The notes beneath the pieces were generated by a model. It saw only the letters and a list, made by a program, of their open reading frames with translations, did not search any database and had not been told where the DNA came from. A stretch of DNA of 64,000 bases from NCBI RefSeq assembly GCF_018812025.1, contig NC_063058.1, forward strand, positions 23,920,645 through 23,984,644, written 5' to 3'. Origin of the DNA: Megalobrama amblycephala. Taxonomy: Eukaryota; Chordata; Actinopteri; Cypriniformes; Xenocyprididae. Both the position numbers and the translations under genes were made by a program. Position 1 is the stretch's first letter. Every line of letters begins with the position of its first letter. Below are positions 44,600-57,498 of this stretch, piece by piece.

Positions 44600-44695
44600 T
44601 TTTAACTATTTAATTGTTCATTTATTTTTTGTAAAATGGAATGTAGTTTTGTGAATTTAAGGCAAAAAAAAAGTGTGACTCATTAAAAAAAAAAA

Positions 44696-45475
44696 AATGA
44701 CTGAAATAATCCCACAATTGTCACCAGACACCTGTTTGAGGAAATGAAGAATCATGACATCATCCCCTCTTGCAACAAGCAACGCCTGGCGGTGGCACGT
44801 GAGTTGAGAGTGATGAACAGTCCTAGTGGTCGGTTAAGAAAGTGCTTTCGCTGACCTTATGAATATTCATTCCCACCCCACTCCGCTGTGACTCACTCAC
44901 CCAGAACAGCTCTATCTGTACCATGAATTATGGAAATAACGATACAACAGAGAAGAATGAGAGACATTCATCTCCTTTTATTGCAGAACGCCGGTACAAA
45001 GAGAGAGAGACGTGTAATAGAATGAGTGAAGAAGGGCGATAGGGAGGGAGAATGACAGATTGCTTGATGGAAATCTTCCCTTTCTGACAGTTCTCTTTGA
45101 AGAAAGGAGCAGTCAAGTAACAGCACAAACAAATAAGATTGGAAATAAACAACAGGTGACAGACGATTTTTATTATCTTTTTGTTACTAAAAACCTGATC
45201 ATTTTGCGCTGTGTTTAAGATATCTGCTTCGTCTTTTCACAGGCGTTGAAATGCATGTATTCCTTTTCAAGTCTAAAATCCAACTCCTGCCAAAAAGCAA
45301 ATGATGCAGCTTCTTGATCAGGACATCTCTGCGTGAAGACATCCAGAGTTTCCAGACGCTTTGGGTTGCTGTATTATTTATGGGAAATAAATTCCAAGTG
45401 CACATGACAAGTCACATATCTGTTCTGAATGTAGAAACTATACATTAATACAGTATGTGGGGAATTGATTTAGAG
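44696..45475. other. noncoding, no gene supported
   Basis: Apparently single-copy. Nothing recognisable. Confidence 0.45.
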
Positions 45476-45479
45476 TTAA

Positions 45480-45645
45480 AGGGTTAGTTCACCCAAAAAT
45501 GAAATTTCTGTCATTAGGTACTCACCCTCATGTCATCCCAAACCCGTAAGACTTCATTCATCTTCAGAACACAAAATAGTCAATGTGACTACAGTGTTTC
45601 AACCTTAATGTTATGAAGTGACGAGAATATTTTTTGTGTGCAAAA
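45480..45645 (+). mobile_element. AGGGATAGTTCACCC-family MITE, left half
   Basis: TTAA at 45476-45479 is followed by AGGGTTAGTTCACCCAAAAA, then TCACCCTCATGTCATCC and TTCATCTTCAGAACAC. The right half is replaced by another repeat. Confidence 0.75.
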
Positions 45646-45649
45646 ACCA

Positions 45650-46912
45650 AGCGGCAACCTCCCCCAGTCTCTCGTGAAGCCAATACGGAAGTGACTTAAA
45701 CTGCGATTCATCGACTGGCCGCTAGGGACAGGCTCCAAAAGAGAGCAGAATCTCATTGAGTCACATGTTAAATTGGCCAAGTTTACAGCAGAAAAAAACA
45801 TGTTTACAAGTTGGTTCAAATTGTGGTTTTGGTCTATACTGCTAATGTTGCCCTTCATGACAACTCTGAGGGGGGTGAATTTTTTTTCTAACTCATTCGT
45901 TTAAATTATATTAAGCCTTAAAGTTCTGCATAATTAAGGGCGTGGTCACTTGAGTGACAGGTAGATGCTGCTGCTGTCTGTGAGCCGTCACTTTACCTCA
46001 GCTAATTCCAGCCGCTGAATTTGGCATCTCAGCCATATTTGTGCTCGATTATTTTATACAATTATAAAATATGGCTTGCTGCATAATATTCGAGACTGAT
46101 GTGTGTCTGTGTAGATGTGCATGCATGCGGAAGAAACAGAACACACGTTGTTGGATCGTGGCATTGGCTGAAAGTTTTGGTTGTGAGATTCACTACAATG
46201 ACAATGGCGGGAGGATATCAAAATCCGACAGCACTGCTTGGATATTATAACTAAAAGTGCTGCACTATTTTGAAAAAATATACTTTGGACACAGGCTCAT
46301 TTGTTTGTTAGATACGATCGTATACAGTTTTACAACATAAACGCTGCTCAGATTGCATTATTTCTTGAAGAACGATGACAGAGAGCAGATCATTCAGAAG
46401 AAATGTGAAATGTTTTTTTTGTTTTGCAATGGACACTCATATTTTACCCAAGTGCCACAGATTGGATTCATCTCGCGATCTCTATTTCATTATAAAGGTA
46501 TGAAGTCCCATTTGATTTTCCATGTTGTTATTTGCACATCCAACACTGGTGTTGGAGCATCTAAGTTATATCTTAAAAAAAAAAAAAAACACCGTAGATT
46601 GACAGTAAACCTTTAGAACTTTCTGATGATAAAACCTATCTTCATTAATGTTTTAGATCGTATCTTAGATAGCTCCTTGGCTTTGACTGCTAACATGGTC
46701 ACGTTGAGCTAGGCGGGCGTGGTTTCAGCAACCAGTCGCATCAGCTCAAACCACCTTCCCGCTTCTTTGCCCATTTTCAGTTATCCGGGAGTGACGTGCA
46801 GTCACGTGCTGCTAAGATGGCCGCGGCCTCATTTTTGCGTCAAAACTGCTGTTCAGAACTCTATGGGTGACGTCACGGACACTACGTCCATGTTTTTTTT
46901 TACAGTCTATGG
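45650..46912. mobile_element. unclassified fish DNA element
   Basis: Stretches such as GTCTCTCGTGAAGCCAATAC, TTGCCCTTCATGACAACTCT and ATTAAGGGCGTGG, and a right end at ACTACGTCCATG...ACAGTCTATGG, are words I know from widespread cyprinid repeats. A left inverted copy of the end was not found. No transposase. It includes a poly-A run near 46575. Confidence 0.5.
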
Positions 46913-48132
46913 CAAAAACAAACCAAAAATAACAGCTTTATTCAACAATTTCTTCTCTCTCCTGTCAGTCTACTTCGTAGTTGACGTAGTTAGCACTTTT
47001 TAGAGATTTAGCAACCAACTGACTAAAGAAAAAAAGTGCTAAACATAATCTGCATGCCACAATCTTGCAGGCCGGCTCTGAATGGATGCCTCAATAAAGC
47101 TACCGCACACACGCACTGCTTGAGTGCTCTCACTTTCTTTCCTCCACATGGACTCCCTTGAGTCATTCTGAGCTCGCCAGACATGATTTTTCAAGTTTCT
47201 ATCTCTGTATATCGTATCAATCTCCCATCGACCTCCTACAGAACTTCAGACAGTATCGTCTCCAGCTGCAAGACAGACTCTCTTCTCCTCTAGTTAGAGA
47301 CGGCAAAAGGAGATCTTTTTCATCATGCGCTTTGTAACTAAAAGTTTTCTCTCAAGTGCTGTGGGCTACACAAAACAGATGAATCCTCTAAAGATTAGAG
47401 GAAGTGCTGTTTGAGGCTGATGAATAATTAGTCTTAAAAATTAACGTGTCTTCTCTGCGTACCTCTCATCATCTCAAATCAACAAATGCTCTTGAAACCC
47501 AGGCAGACTGGAAAAGTAATGAAAGCTCCGGGTCACGGCACCAGATCAAAGCAAACATTCTAACCGACCCTGCAACAAACAGTACAATCCTGTATTCCCC
47601 TCTATTACCAGACTGCCAGGAGGGATCAGATGTTCAGAGAGAATGCAGCAGGCTAAGGGGCCTTTCACAGAGGACGTGTTCTTGCTTAAGAAACAGATAT
47701 ATAGAGCGTAATGAAATAGAACAGAAGGTGCGTTTATTGGCTTATTAACTTCTGTACACCATTGCTAATATAAACACTTCACTTCTCTATATGTAAATAC
47801 ACTTGTAAATATGTAAATATGCTTACCCACAGATTCTTCTGATTGGCCCACTACTTGAAAGCTGATATTGATCCACTAGAATAATTTTAACATGGCGTTT
47901 TGGCCAAAGATGTCAGTTTAGCTGATAAACGTAAAATAAAAAGTGCAAAAATGGAATGCAAACACATTTTGTTTGAATGGCCCCCGTATGTTTGTTTGCA
48001 CAGTCTTAGATCTCTATGGTAAATTTGTGCTCTAAACTGTCTCTACAAACTTCTGATTGCATTTCAACAGCCATGCTGTCATGTAGACGTGACTTTTCTG
48101 ATATTGTCTCATCTTGGCTCCATCTTTGAGTG
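46913..48132. other. noncoding; possible MITE fragment at 47655
   Basis: AGGGGCCTTTCACAGAGGACG at 47656 looks like one end of a GGGGCC-type MITE, but no partner end is seen. The rest has no feature. Confidence 0.4.
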
Positions 48133-48133
48133 G

Positions 48134-48169
<36 letters not shown>
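48133..48169. repeat. (GT)n microsatellite
   Basis: Uninterrupted GT run. Confidence 0.95.
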
Positions 48170-48173
<4 letters not shown>

Positions 48174-48521
48174 GACTGCAGAGCTGGTCCATCAATATGC
48201 ATTCTTTTCTTAGTGTGCTAAGAGCCTTGAGGAGGGTGTCCAACTTTTTCTAGCTCTCCAGCCATTTTAGAGTAATGATTTCTGAAAAGTTGGCAGAGGA
48301 AAAAGCCTTTGGAAGTATTTTGGCAGCAGGTAGATAGATAGAGAGAACAGGAAAGAAACAGACAGCCAGGCAGTGGAGTTCTTCATTAAAGATGTGTATA
48401 TGTGAATGATGACCAGGATTTTGAGTAGAAGTGTCTGCATCTGGGTACTTTTGACAAACTGGGATTGAAGTAATGTGAGAGAAGTCAATGTGGGGACAAG
48501 AAAAAAAACAAAATGGAAAAT

Positions 48522-48549
48522 GTCAAAAAAAAAAAAAAAAAAAAAAAAA
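48522..48549. repeat. poly(A) run
   Basis: Long A homopolymer, possibly the tail of a lost retroelement. Confidence 0.85.
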
Positions 48550-49345
48550 GGGTCATAGTAAATTACATACAACAATGTGCTAAGTTCTATATTGAAGACA
48601 ACATGAAACATTGATTACAACCCATGGCAAGACATTTTTCCATCAGGAATTGATTGGAAGTTGTTTCTATATGAATTGGAGATTAAATAAAAAAAAAATA
48701 ATCAAAATATCCTTTGTGTGCCACAGAAGAAAATAAGGGATAAAGGTTTGGAACAACATGAGGGTAAATGGCATAATTACATAGTCTTCACTGTGTAATT
48801 AAATATAGATTAATCCTTATTAAAATTGCAGAAGTTATTCAGTCAAGAGCAGTGAGTGATTTTTTTCTTTGTCCTTTGTTTGAATAACATTAAAAACAGA
48901 TAGCAGCAGATTTATTATGCTGTTGTCAATTTAAGTGATGCAATTGATCCAATACACTGATACACATGGGTTTAATTTACATTCACTTAAAGGGTCATGA
49001 AACCCCAGAACACATTTTTTGAGATGTGAACAGATATGTATAGGCTTCACACCTTTGAAAACACTAAAGGTACTCATTTATTTTATTTTTCAGAGCGATT
49101 TCTGTCTTCAGGTTTGAAAAGCAAAGTCGGCGCAACGCCACAAAATCTGACGTCATCGTGTACTACCAGCAAGATCCGGAGTGCTGATTGGCTCTACTAT
49201 GGGCTGATCGAACATGCTGACGTCAACAGTTTCTGCATTTATTCATGACATAAAGCTCATTCAATCCAATCACTGCGCTGTAGTATGCATACGATTATAG
49301 GAAGTATCACTCCTCTTGCCTCTGTCTCTGTTGTCATTCAGAGAC

Positions 49346-49453
49346 ATGGGTCGTAGTAGGTGCTCGTTACCTCAGTGCTACAACACAAAAACGCATTTTC
49401 CTGCGACGCGACCGGAGCAGAAGTTTGGGTGCAAGTGGATTGTTTTGCTGTAA
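49346..49453 (+). pseudogene. THAP-like N-terminus
   Basis: A 35-residue frame starting MGRSRCSLPQCYN, then HFPATRPEQKFG and CKWIVLL, then TAA. The C-x4-C-x-N start, an FP motif and a Trp about 15 residues later follow the THAP pattern, the DNA-binding module of P and Kolobok transposases. The second Cys/His pair is not visible downstream, so it may be one exon or broken. Confidence 0.5.
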
Positions 49454-49924
49454 TCTACCAGCACAAATGGAAAATATGTTCGCATGAGATCGCATTACAG
49501 CAGAGAATTCAAATGTCACAAAAGTGCTGTTCATTCACCTCTGTGTTCGGACACGCGAGCCGTGCGTATGTTTCCCTCAGCACAGCAGCACATGAGTGTT
49601 GTTTGTATTTTGCCCGCGATGCGGTCAGAACTGGAGTTTGAATACGAACACATCAAAAATACAATTGTTATGATATACACGCGGAGCGCGCATATGATCC
49701 GTTTCAGCGCGGAGCTCCACATTGTGTTTAACAACACTATACCCTTTAAGACAACAGACTATGTTTATGAGAAAACTTGCCAATACAGGCATTTTGACAT
49801 AATTTTGTGTGAATATGTCCTTTCAAGTGTAAGAAGACGTGAAAGAGAAATCAATTCAGTATTTGTGCGCTGTCTGAGGCACGGCTATCTGGCTGAGCTC
49901 TTCGGGTGTGTGTTGTGCACACAT

Positions 49925-50810
49925 AGGGTTGCCACCTTCAATACAGAAAAATAAGGGACGCCGGCCGCAGCGGGGGCCACACCCCTCGGGGCCACGATGA
50001 CCACAGTCCCGATGGCGTGCCAGTGGTGGTATATCATAACTTAAAACATGTTTTCATAAAAATATTAAGATTGATACCAATGGACATTATAATAAGATAT
50101 GCGCTATTGAAATCAGTGTGAACAGATGCACTCAATCTCTCACTATCACAACTCAAGTGTTCATATTGAATACACAGCTATGACAAAGCTCAGCCAACAC
50201 ACAAAAAATAAGCTTTTGGAGGAACTTGTGAGATGTGAACCATATTTTAATAACTTATTAAATTAACAGATCCATAACTTCGTAATTATAAATTAAACAA
50301 ATTGCAAATTGTCATTTGTTGCGAACAAAGATTTTGGCTAAAATATTTGTCATTGTTTGCAGTAACACCATCCAAACAGTGAAATCACACCTAAATAACA
50401 GTAAATGACATAATATCTACAAACAGTTCTTATTTAAGTAAAACATTTAACATTTTTATTATTGGTAAGTAAATATATTTTTGTATTTATTTATTCCATT
50501 TTTATATAGACTATTGTTAATTCTATAGTATTGAATGATGCAATTATTTAAATTGGTTAAGCATAAATAGTTGTTTATTTTATTCACATAGGTACTATAT
50601 TTTGATTAAATATGTATTAAATATATATCTCTTATCTCTTATCGAGTATTACCCAATCAGGGGCAGAATAGGATGTGTCTTCACACAATGAGGGTGGGGT
50701 GATTTGCATGGGATGCTGCATAACGTGGACCTATGTAAAATACGGGACAAATCATTTTGGCTGTAAATACGGGACGATTCCGTATTTCACAGGACGGGTG
50801 GCAACCCTAC
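49925..50810. mobile_element. hAT MITE with AGGGTTGCCACC ends
   Basis: The left end is AGGGTTGCCACC. The right end is GGTGGCAACCCT plus AC. GCACACAT is at 49917-49924 and 50811-50818, a perfect 8-bp duplication. Near the right end ACGGGAC...CGTATTT words repeat. No transposase. Confidence 0.87.
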
Positions 50811-51050
50811 GCACACATAACTTCTCAAACAGCACACAATTACCGAATTGAGTTCTCTTTTGAGACTTCTTGCGATTGAATATTTAAATTGGCAAGGCTT
50901 AAAAACGTATGTAAATGATAAACTTTTGTGAAGATGCAGTACTTGCCCGATCAGGACAGTGACAGTTCCGAGTGTCGTTCACACTGGACCCAGGCAGTCC
51001 TTATTGTCGAGCCCTTTGCATTTGTGGTTGAATGGCCTCTTTTAAGAAAG

Positions 51051-51713
51051 TAAAATATCAACTGACATCATGTTGACTTAATTCTCATTAATTATTAGTG
51101 TTTGCTTGATTAAAAAAAATGTGGCAAAAAACTACAGTCAACGGAGCATTACAAAGTTTGGTGTCAAAATGCCACATTTTAATTAACACTTAACTCTATT
51201 AATTTGTTGGACACACAGTGCTGTTTTGATATTTTATAATAATGCTATTTGTACAACATCATCTTCACAGTGGGTGTTTCAACCACTTCACAATTTGAAA
51301 CATGCTGGAGTCATTTGAGAATCTTTCAACATCACAAACATTTCCTTTAGTCTTTTAGCACCAAATCATCACTCCCTTTTAGGTCTTATGTGTACTTGTG
51401 CGTTCAGCCAAACACTAAAAATCAACACGAGAGGCAAGATACCAAAGACTTGCTCTGTGTACTAAATCTCAGGACCTGTCTGATTCAAAACTAACAGAAC
51501 ACAATGATGAGGCACTGTGGCAAATGCAATCAGCCCACAATACACCGGCCACCATTTTCCTCACCAACTACTATGAGCGCAGAGAGACCTTTGAGAGCTC
51601 TACTCAGCGACGGGAGCAATCACGAGTGTTTTTGTGTGCAGACGCAGAGAGGTGGGGAGAGATGGGTGAAATGCGTCACTGAAGTGTGCTGATCAGCTGC
51701 CTGTTAAGCTGTT

Positions 51714-51758
<45 letters not shown>

Positions 51759-54112
51759 TAAATGTAGCACAACACAAGAACACCACCAACTGCAGTCAAG
51801 ACAATAAAAAGCTGCTCAAATCCCAAATTAAACCTTCACAAATGCTAGAATCCTGTTCCAAATGCAAATCCCCAATCCTCCTCTTCTTTTCTGAAACAAT
51901 GCCCTCGGCATTCAGCGCTATAGTCTCTGGTTTAGCCCAGTGAGCAACTGGAATAGTTTAAGGGTACAAATGCTTTGTGGGAAAAGAAGTGGAGTGACAG
52001 ATGTATAGCTTGTGGGTCCTCAAGCGGTAGAAATTCAAAAGGTAGTGTGTAAAAACCCTTCAAGGCGCTATATTTTATCCATTTTCTATGTACAGCAAGT
52101 CACTTCAGATAAAAGGGTCTGCTACTGACTACTGACCTTTAAGACAAAGAAGGTGTCAATGCTTTCTGAAGCTAGAGCCGCATACCACGCTAATGCAAAA
52201 CTAGAGCATATGGCGTTACTCTGCTGCTAATTATTTCATCTCTTTTCCGCTGAATGGGTTTAGCAGCTGTTCACAACTCTCAGGTTGAGGATTCATTTTC
52301 CTGAAATGCTCCCTAAACTCATTCCTTTTAGTTGCAGTGATAAGAACCAGTTGTTCCTAATTTTTTTCCCTTATTCCCCATCTGAACAACCATGTTCCTC
52401 AGGTATGCTCATTACAACAGTGGTGGAGAAAAGTGACAGGTGTGTGGACAGTGGGAGGCCCTTGAAATGTCTAGTAGTCATGAAATTGGGAAAGTCAATT
52501 TAACTTACAATAGCCTGTTCAGCTTGTGTTATACAGTGAATCAGCGTATCTGCACTTGTGACGGTGCTGGAAATGATGGGGAACAGGTCAAGATGTATTT
52601 AACTGAACTGTACCATTACCTGCTCAGCAGGAATTTTGCTTTAGTTATGGTCAGGGATTGGTGAGGTGTTGAAAGCAGGCTTAAGAGACAATGCACACAC
52701 TCTTCACCTGTTCAGTGACATTCACAGCCTCCAGCGTGAGAGCGTATGCGGCTCAGTCTCACTACCCCCCCAAGTCCCCTCTACCTTCCTCCGCATCCTC
52801 ACAGGAACATCCTATCGCTCTGAGGGATGACAGCTCTAGAAACATGACATTTAAGCCCCACTCTCGCTCCTTTTATCTCCATCTATCCATCCATTCTCCT
52901 CTGCAAACAGGCCAAAGCCTTACCTGCAGGATACCAGACAGGCAATCAAGTAATTATGGGCCTGGATAAATGTCTCATGTGTCTCATCGTTCTCCAGAGG
53001 AGAGTGACAGGCTCTTTCAGAGATGAATAAGGTGTCTTCCGTCATTTCGGACGGGTCATTTGTTGACCTGATGTCACTTTTGTCAGCCTTAATCACTGCT
53101 TCAGACTCATGCTGAGTCTCAGGTGCGACAAAATACACTATGGACTTTGTATTATACTGTGTAGTAATTCCCTTTGATTTAAAAAAAAAAGGGGGGGTTA
53201 AAGTGTTATTAAGTTTTTTTTAATCTGGCCACAATCTCAGAAAAATCTAATTGGCTGGAAGTCCCGCTCAAAATAGCTGTAAATGAATAATCAAATATTC
53301 TGACTGGCTGTGATTCCATCTCTTCTCACAGTATTTTGGTCTGTCTAACATCTTGGCCTTGTTATCCAGCCCATTTTTTGCTCAACTTTCCTGTCATCTT
53401 AGAATCTTGCTGCTCAGCTCTCCTTGAATAATTTTCTTCCTTTCGCTACTTTTTCTCTTCCCGTTTTCACAGTCTCTCTCCATTTTTTATCTCAGTCTCT
53501 TGCTATCTGTTCCTCCCTCTATATAACACATTTTTGAAGCAATATCATTTCAGCGTTGTAAGATTTCTGGTGGATCCCTGCAAGGAAGCTCCATGCCAAG
53601 ACACAGCCACGGCAGCGGCTCGGATTAGCGTGCCACGCCTTTTTATCCAGAGACCTGCATCACAAAGCTCTTAGCTCAAGTCTCACTTTCTGAACAGAAA
53701 AAAAATAACATCAAATGGAGAGGAGAGAGAGGGAGACGAGAGAAAGCACCATATGGCATCAAAAATTCAACTCAGAACACAGGGATCCTTCAAGGACTCT
53801 CACAATCTGTCTGAGAGTCTGAAATGAATAATGAAAAATCAATCCGCCGTGCTGGGTGTGAAAGTGTCCCATGTTTGATTGACAGGCCAGTGTCAGGCAT
53901 AAATAAATGGAGATGCAGGGAGAGCTTGTTCATTATGCCACACTAATGAACGCCAGGAATTCTGTGCAAACACAAAAAGAGCACGTACACACATCACAGT
54001 CTATCACAATGCAAGCTTTTTAACAAGGTTGAGTGGAAAAGTTCTCAAGCTGTTTAAATCAAACTTTATGTGTGTTTGCAAGTGTGCCTTGACTGGTGAT
54101 TTGTACATCTTA
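51051..54112. other. noncoding, no gene supported
   Basis: A mostly single-copy stretch with a (CA)n run at 51717-51752 and a G/A run at 53179-53198. Small frames on both strands show no domain. Confidence 0.5.
51717..51752. repeat. (CA)n microsatellite
   Basis: Uninterrupted CA run. Confidence 0.95.
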
Positions 54113-54113
54113 C

Positions 54114-55157
54114 AGGGCTCTACATTAGGGCTGGGCGATATATCGCATGCGATTGTCACGCGTCAGTAAAGTCGGTTCCCTGATTACCTCCGATAACCTT
54201 CGATAATGAACGCGATATTGCGTAGCCTGTCAGTGAACTACGGCTCTGTCTATTAAATGCCGCTCCGTTTGAAAGCAGGTGATGGCGATTTCGCGGTAAT
54301 CAGGGAACCGGCTTTACTGACGAAATGCGTGTGACAATCGCATGCGATATATCGCCCAGCCCTACTCTACATACCACATTTCTGCTCAAGAGTACTCGTA
54401 TACCTACATTAAAATTGAAAGGAAAAAAAAAAACTGACTGTGCCCCTAAAGTTTTTCAAGACTCTAATTCATTAAGTCAAGTCAGCCCGAAAATATATGA
54501 CACCCCACCCATCAGTGTTCAGCACAGGTTTTACTCTCGCTCTAGCCATCATCACTGCGTGCTTTTCTCAATGTTCCGCTCTATGCACGTGTGCTCCACT
54601 CGCTTCACTCATGTACTGCTCATGCTCATCGTAAAAGCAAAGTCCGCTCAAATAACATGCCAGTGTGAAATTTCTATGTAGCAGTATAGTTGTTTCTGTT
54701 TGCAATAGCCCTATTGTGCTGTCTACCCTCTTGTTCACTGATCCACTCCCCAATACACTCTGCTCACATGCTCTGATAATAATAGCTTTGTAGGACTATA
54801 CGTTATTTGGATAATTGATCAAAAAATAAATCCGTTAAATCTGATTCTGTTGAATAAAGAATAATATATTGATATTTTTAATATTAATATGTTTTCTGTT
54901 TAAATTTAGTGTGTTACTTTCAATAAAAGTGTGGTTATTTTATTTTATTGGCTTGTATTTTTTAAATTAAGTATCATTAAAATGATTGAAATTCATTAAA
55001 AAGTCTTAAATTAATACAATTTTACACACACACACTCAAAAGCTAATTTAAAATAATAAATAAATAATTTCTAAAAAGCATTTTCGGTTTCAGTTTTTGG
55101 CCAAGTTCATCCAGAATTTTCAGTTTCGGCCCAGAATTTTCATTTCGGTGCATCCCT
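54114..55157. mobile_element. decayed hAT-like remnants
   Basis: CAGGGCTCTACAT at 54114 looks like the end of the CAGGGCTCTACA family. The right side ends in complement with AGGGATGCACCGAAATGAAA (55138-55157), another hAT terminus. What lies between is AT-rich without transposase, and the two ends belong to different families. Interrupted by 54126-54364. Confidence 0.5.
54126..54364. mobile_element. fold-back hAT MITE, perfect 8-bp duplication
   Basis: Each arm starts TAGGGCTGGGCGATATATCG and the arms match over about 60 bp, with one short indel. CTCTACAT is at 54118-54125 and 54365-54372. The whole 239-bp element is nearly self-complementary, with GCATGC and ATATAT palindromes in the arms. 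No coding content. Confidence 0.93.
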
Positions 55158-55205
55158 CGGCACTTCTGAATCACTCATGCTGTTTTCAAATTACATGCTA
55201 TAGTG

Positions 55206-56940
55206 CAGTGGTTCTCAACCGGTGGGGCGCGCCCCCCTGAGTAGGCTTCAGGATGGGAGGAAAAAAAAAAATGAAAAAAAAAAATAATAATAATAATAAT
55301 TTTATCACTAAACTACTGTCATAAAAAGTTATAGTTTTGTATATATATAACTCCTGAATAAAAATTAAAATGTGTTTGGACTGATTAAAAAAAAAAGTTT
55401 TGAACAAATTTGATTGGTTTGTCGATAGTGAGCACAAATGCAGGTGATAAGCGGTTTTATTAAGCGAGTCATTCACGATTCGTTCAAACGGCCGATTCAT
55501 CAAGAATGAGACAGATGTTTGTGAATCTTTGACTCAAACGATTTGTTCAAAACACTGAATCATTCAAAACACGATTGAGTGTTGCTGTGAGATGCGCTGT
55601 TGTGATCTTTGTTTGGATTCATCGGATCTATTTTCGCTGCTAAAATAGACCAAAACAGTCATTATTTCGTCTAAAAAGTAAGTGACTTAATATTATTAAC
55701 TTGTTTGTTGAACTGTCATATCAGTGTCTCATTTTCAATCGCGAGGTGATGGTCAATTGTCATCTCTCTTGGTCGTCAGGTCATGTGATGTATGTTGCTG
55801 AACTTTATTCAAATGTTATAAATATAAAAACACCACATTTTGAAATTTAACTGCACTTTATTTGTGTGTGCTGCGCTCATAGACTTAAACGGCGCTCATT
55901 TGTTTGATTTATCCTCGAGAAGCTGCGCAAGCCTCAAAAGTTTAAGGTCCTTGCACCCTGACTGAGTCCGAAACTGTCGTATTCGTTTTTTCATATTTGT
56001 CATTTGGTGGCTCTCAATTGACAAAAACACCCCTCAAAATATTTACTACGGATGCGAAAAATGCAGAAAATCGAACCATCCGAATTAATTTTTATGACGG
56101 ACGGTAGTTTCAGAGGCTCAGATGAGATGTTGTCAGGCTATGTCGGTAAAACTCAGAAAAATGAACATGACTGTTCAACCATCCGTTATACTGTGCTCAT
56201 GGCGCGCACTGAAGAATTGCATGCGCAAATGCGCCGGCACGCGCTGCATAATTACTTTATTATAGCTTAAATAAAGCGCAAAAGAAACTATGAGCATGCA
56301 CCGTCCGTTGTTCTGTTGTAAGTTAAGTCATGAAATTACCAAACATGCGATTAAAGCTGCCTCAAAACTGTGCATGCATGTATTTGTTGACATGGTTTTA
56401 AAGCTATTGTTGGCCTTAAAACGTCTTAAAAATGCACATATGTGCACTAAGGAAATCTAAATTTTCTCGGGGGAGCATGCCCCCGTACCCCCCTAGCAAA
56501 CGACATTTTCTGACCTCGGTAATTATGAAACCCTGCATATGGCTTGGCTTATATTCTATCTAATGAAATCTAAGGTAAACGTGTATTTCTCCAAATGTGC
56601 GCACTTTTGGACTTAAAGTTTGTATGTGTATGCACTGTGATCACAAATAAATGGGACCAAATGCGATTGAATGTAAAGGTTTGTGTCGCGTTATTCTATT
56701 AACAACTACCGATTGATTTTGCATTTCTATCAGAAATGAAGAATTATTGGTGTCATTGTAGTGTTGCAGATATCTAATACTTCAAATCTCAAGGTTAAGT
56801 CAGATTTTATTTTTTATTTTTGTAAAAATGTTTCTGTAACAGCTGCCAAAAATTGTATAAATTGGGGGGTTCCACTGGGGCCCCAACTGTAATGAACCAG
56901 CTTTGGGGGGGCCCAGCTTGCAAAAGGTTGAGAACCCCTG
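55206..56940. mobile_element. hAT element with CAGTGGTTCTCAACC ends
   Basis: The left end is CAGTGGTTCTCAACCGGTGG. The right end in complement is CAGGGGTTCTCAACC. CTATAGTG is at 55198-55205 and 56941-56948, a perfect 8-bp duplication. No hAT transposase is seen. The inner part about 55900-56535 looks like another element: a GAAACCCTGCA end near 56535 and a frame at 56052-56270. Confidence 0.9.
56052..56270 (+). pseudogene. 72-codon frame in nested element
   Basis: It starts MRKMQKIEPSELIFMTDG and ends HALHNYFIIA. I recall similar short frames in cyprinid repeats but cannot name a domain. It may only be an open stretch in a repeat. Confidence 0.25.
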
Positions 56941-57112
56941 CTATAGTGAATAAATGTTTGCGGGAATTTCCCGCATTATAAGTGTGAAACCTGTGGGAAT
57001 GAGTAAAGCAATGCGCAATACCAGCAATTCCATGCTGAAATTCAGGCCCGGATATATGATTGTCTCTGCATTACATAGCTAACAAAATATCAAGACGAGT
57101 CAGAGAAATAGA

Positions 57113-57498
57113 GCACAAACATTCCGGGTTTCAGACACATTTCCAGACACAGAGTAAATGCATCTGGTTGTTGAAGCCACATATGTAAATTTACTCCTCC
57201 CAAAATGGCAAGAAATAAAGGTGTGAGAGTGTGTTACTGGCTCCCTGTAGCCAGATACCACAGCATGACTGCGACAAGCATCTCCACAGATATGGCCTGC
57301 CGAGATGAGCATCTCAGAAGCGCAGACTACTACAGCAAATGAAACTCAACTTTCGCCATTGCATCTTGAAGTTTAACACAGTCATCTTCATTTGAAGTAG
57401 TGAATGCTAAATTCTCTCATCAGTGCTGATGACGCTCTCACTCTGATTTTGCATAGCATGTGAATTGAAGATTGGATTTATATTCGTTTTGCGGAGAC
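57113..57498 (+). repeat. diverged duplicate block, copy 2
   Basis: Same-orientation match to 33884-34325. See that entry for the shared words. Confidence 0.7.

Larger units (their letters stand above)
48991..51050 (+). mobile_element. TTAA-flanked THAP-type element relic, left end only
   Basis: TTAA (48987-48990) is followed by AGGGTCATGAAACCCCAGAAC. A THAP-like start lies at 49346-49453. The element is interrupted by a hAT at 49925-50810. Its right end is not visible, and 51050 is approximate. A part (CAGGCATTTTGACATAATTT near 49785) recurs at 60090. TTAA plus THAP suggests Kolobok. Confidence 0.5.

Noticed and set aside
48267..48611. 114-codon minus-strand Phe-rich frame
   Set aside because: It is opened by the poly(A) run at 48522-48549, which reads as poly-Phe. 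No domain.
51686..51943. 85-codon frame with a His-Thr run
   Set aside because: The run is a CA microsatellite, and the rest shows no domain.
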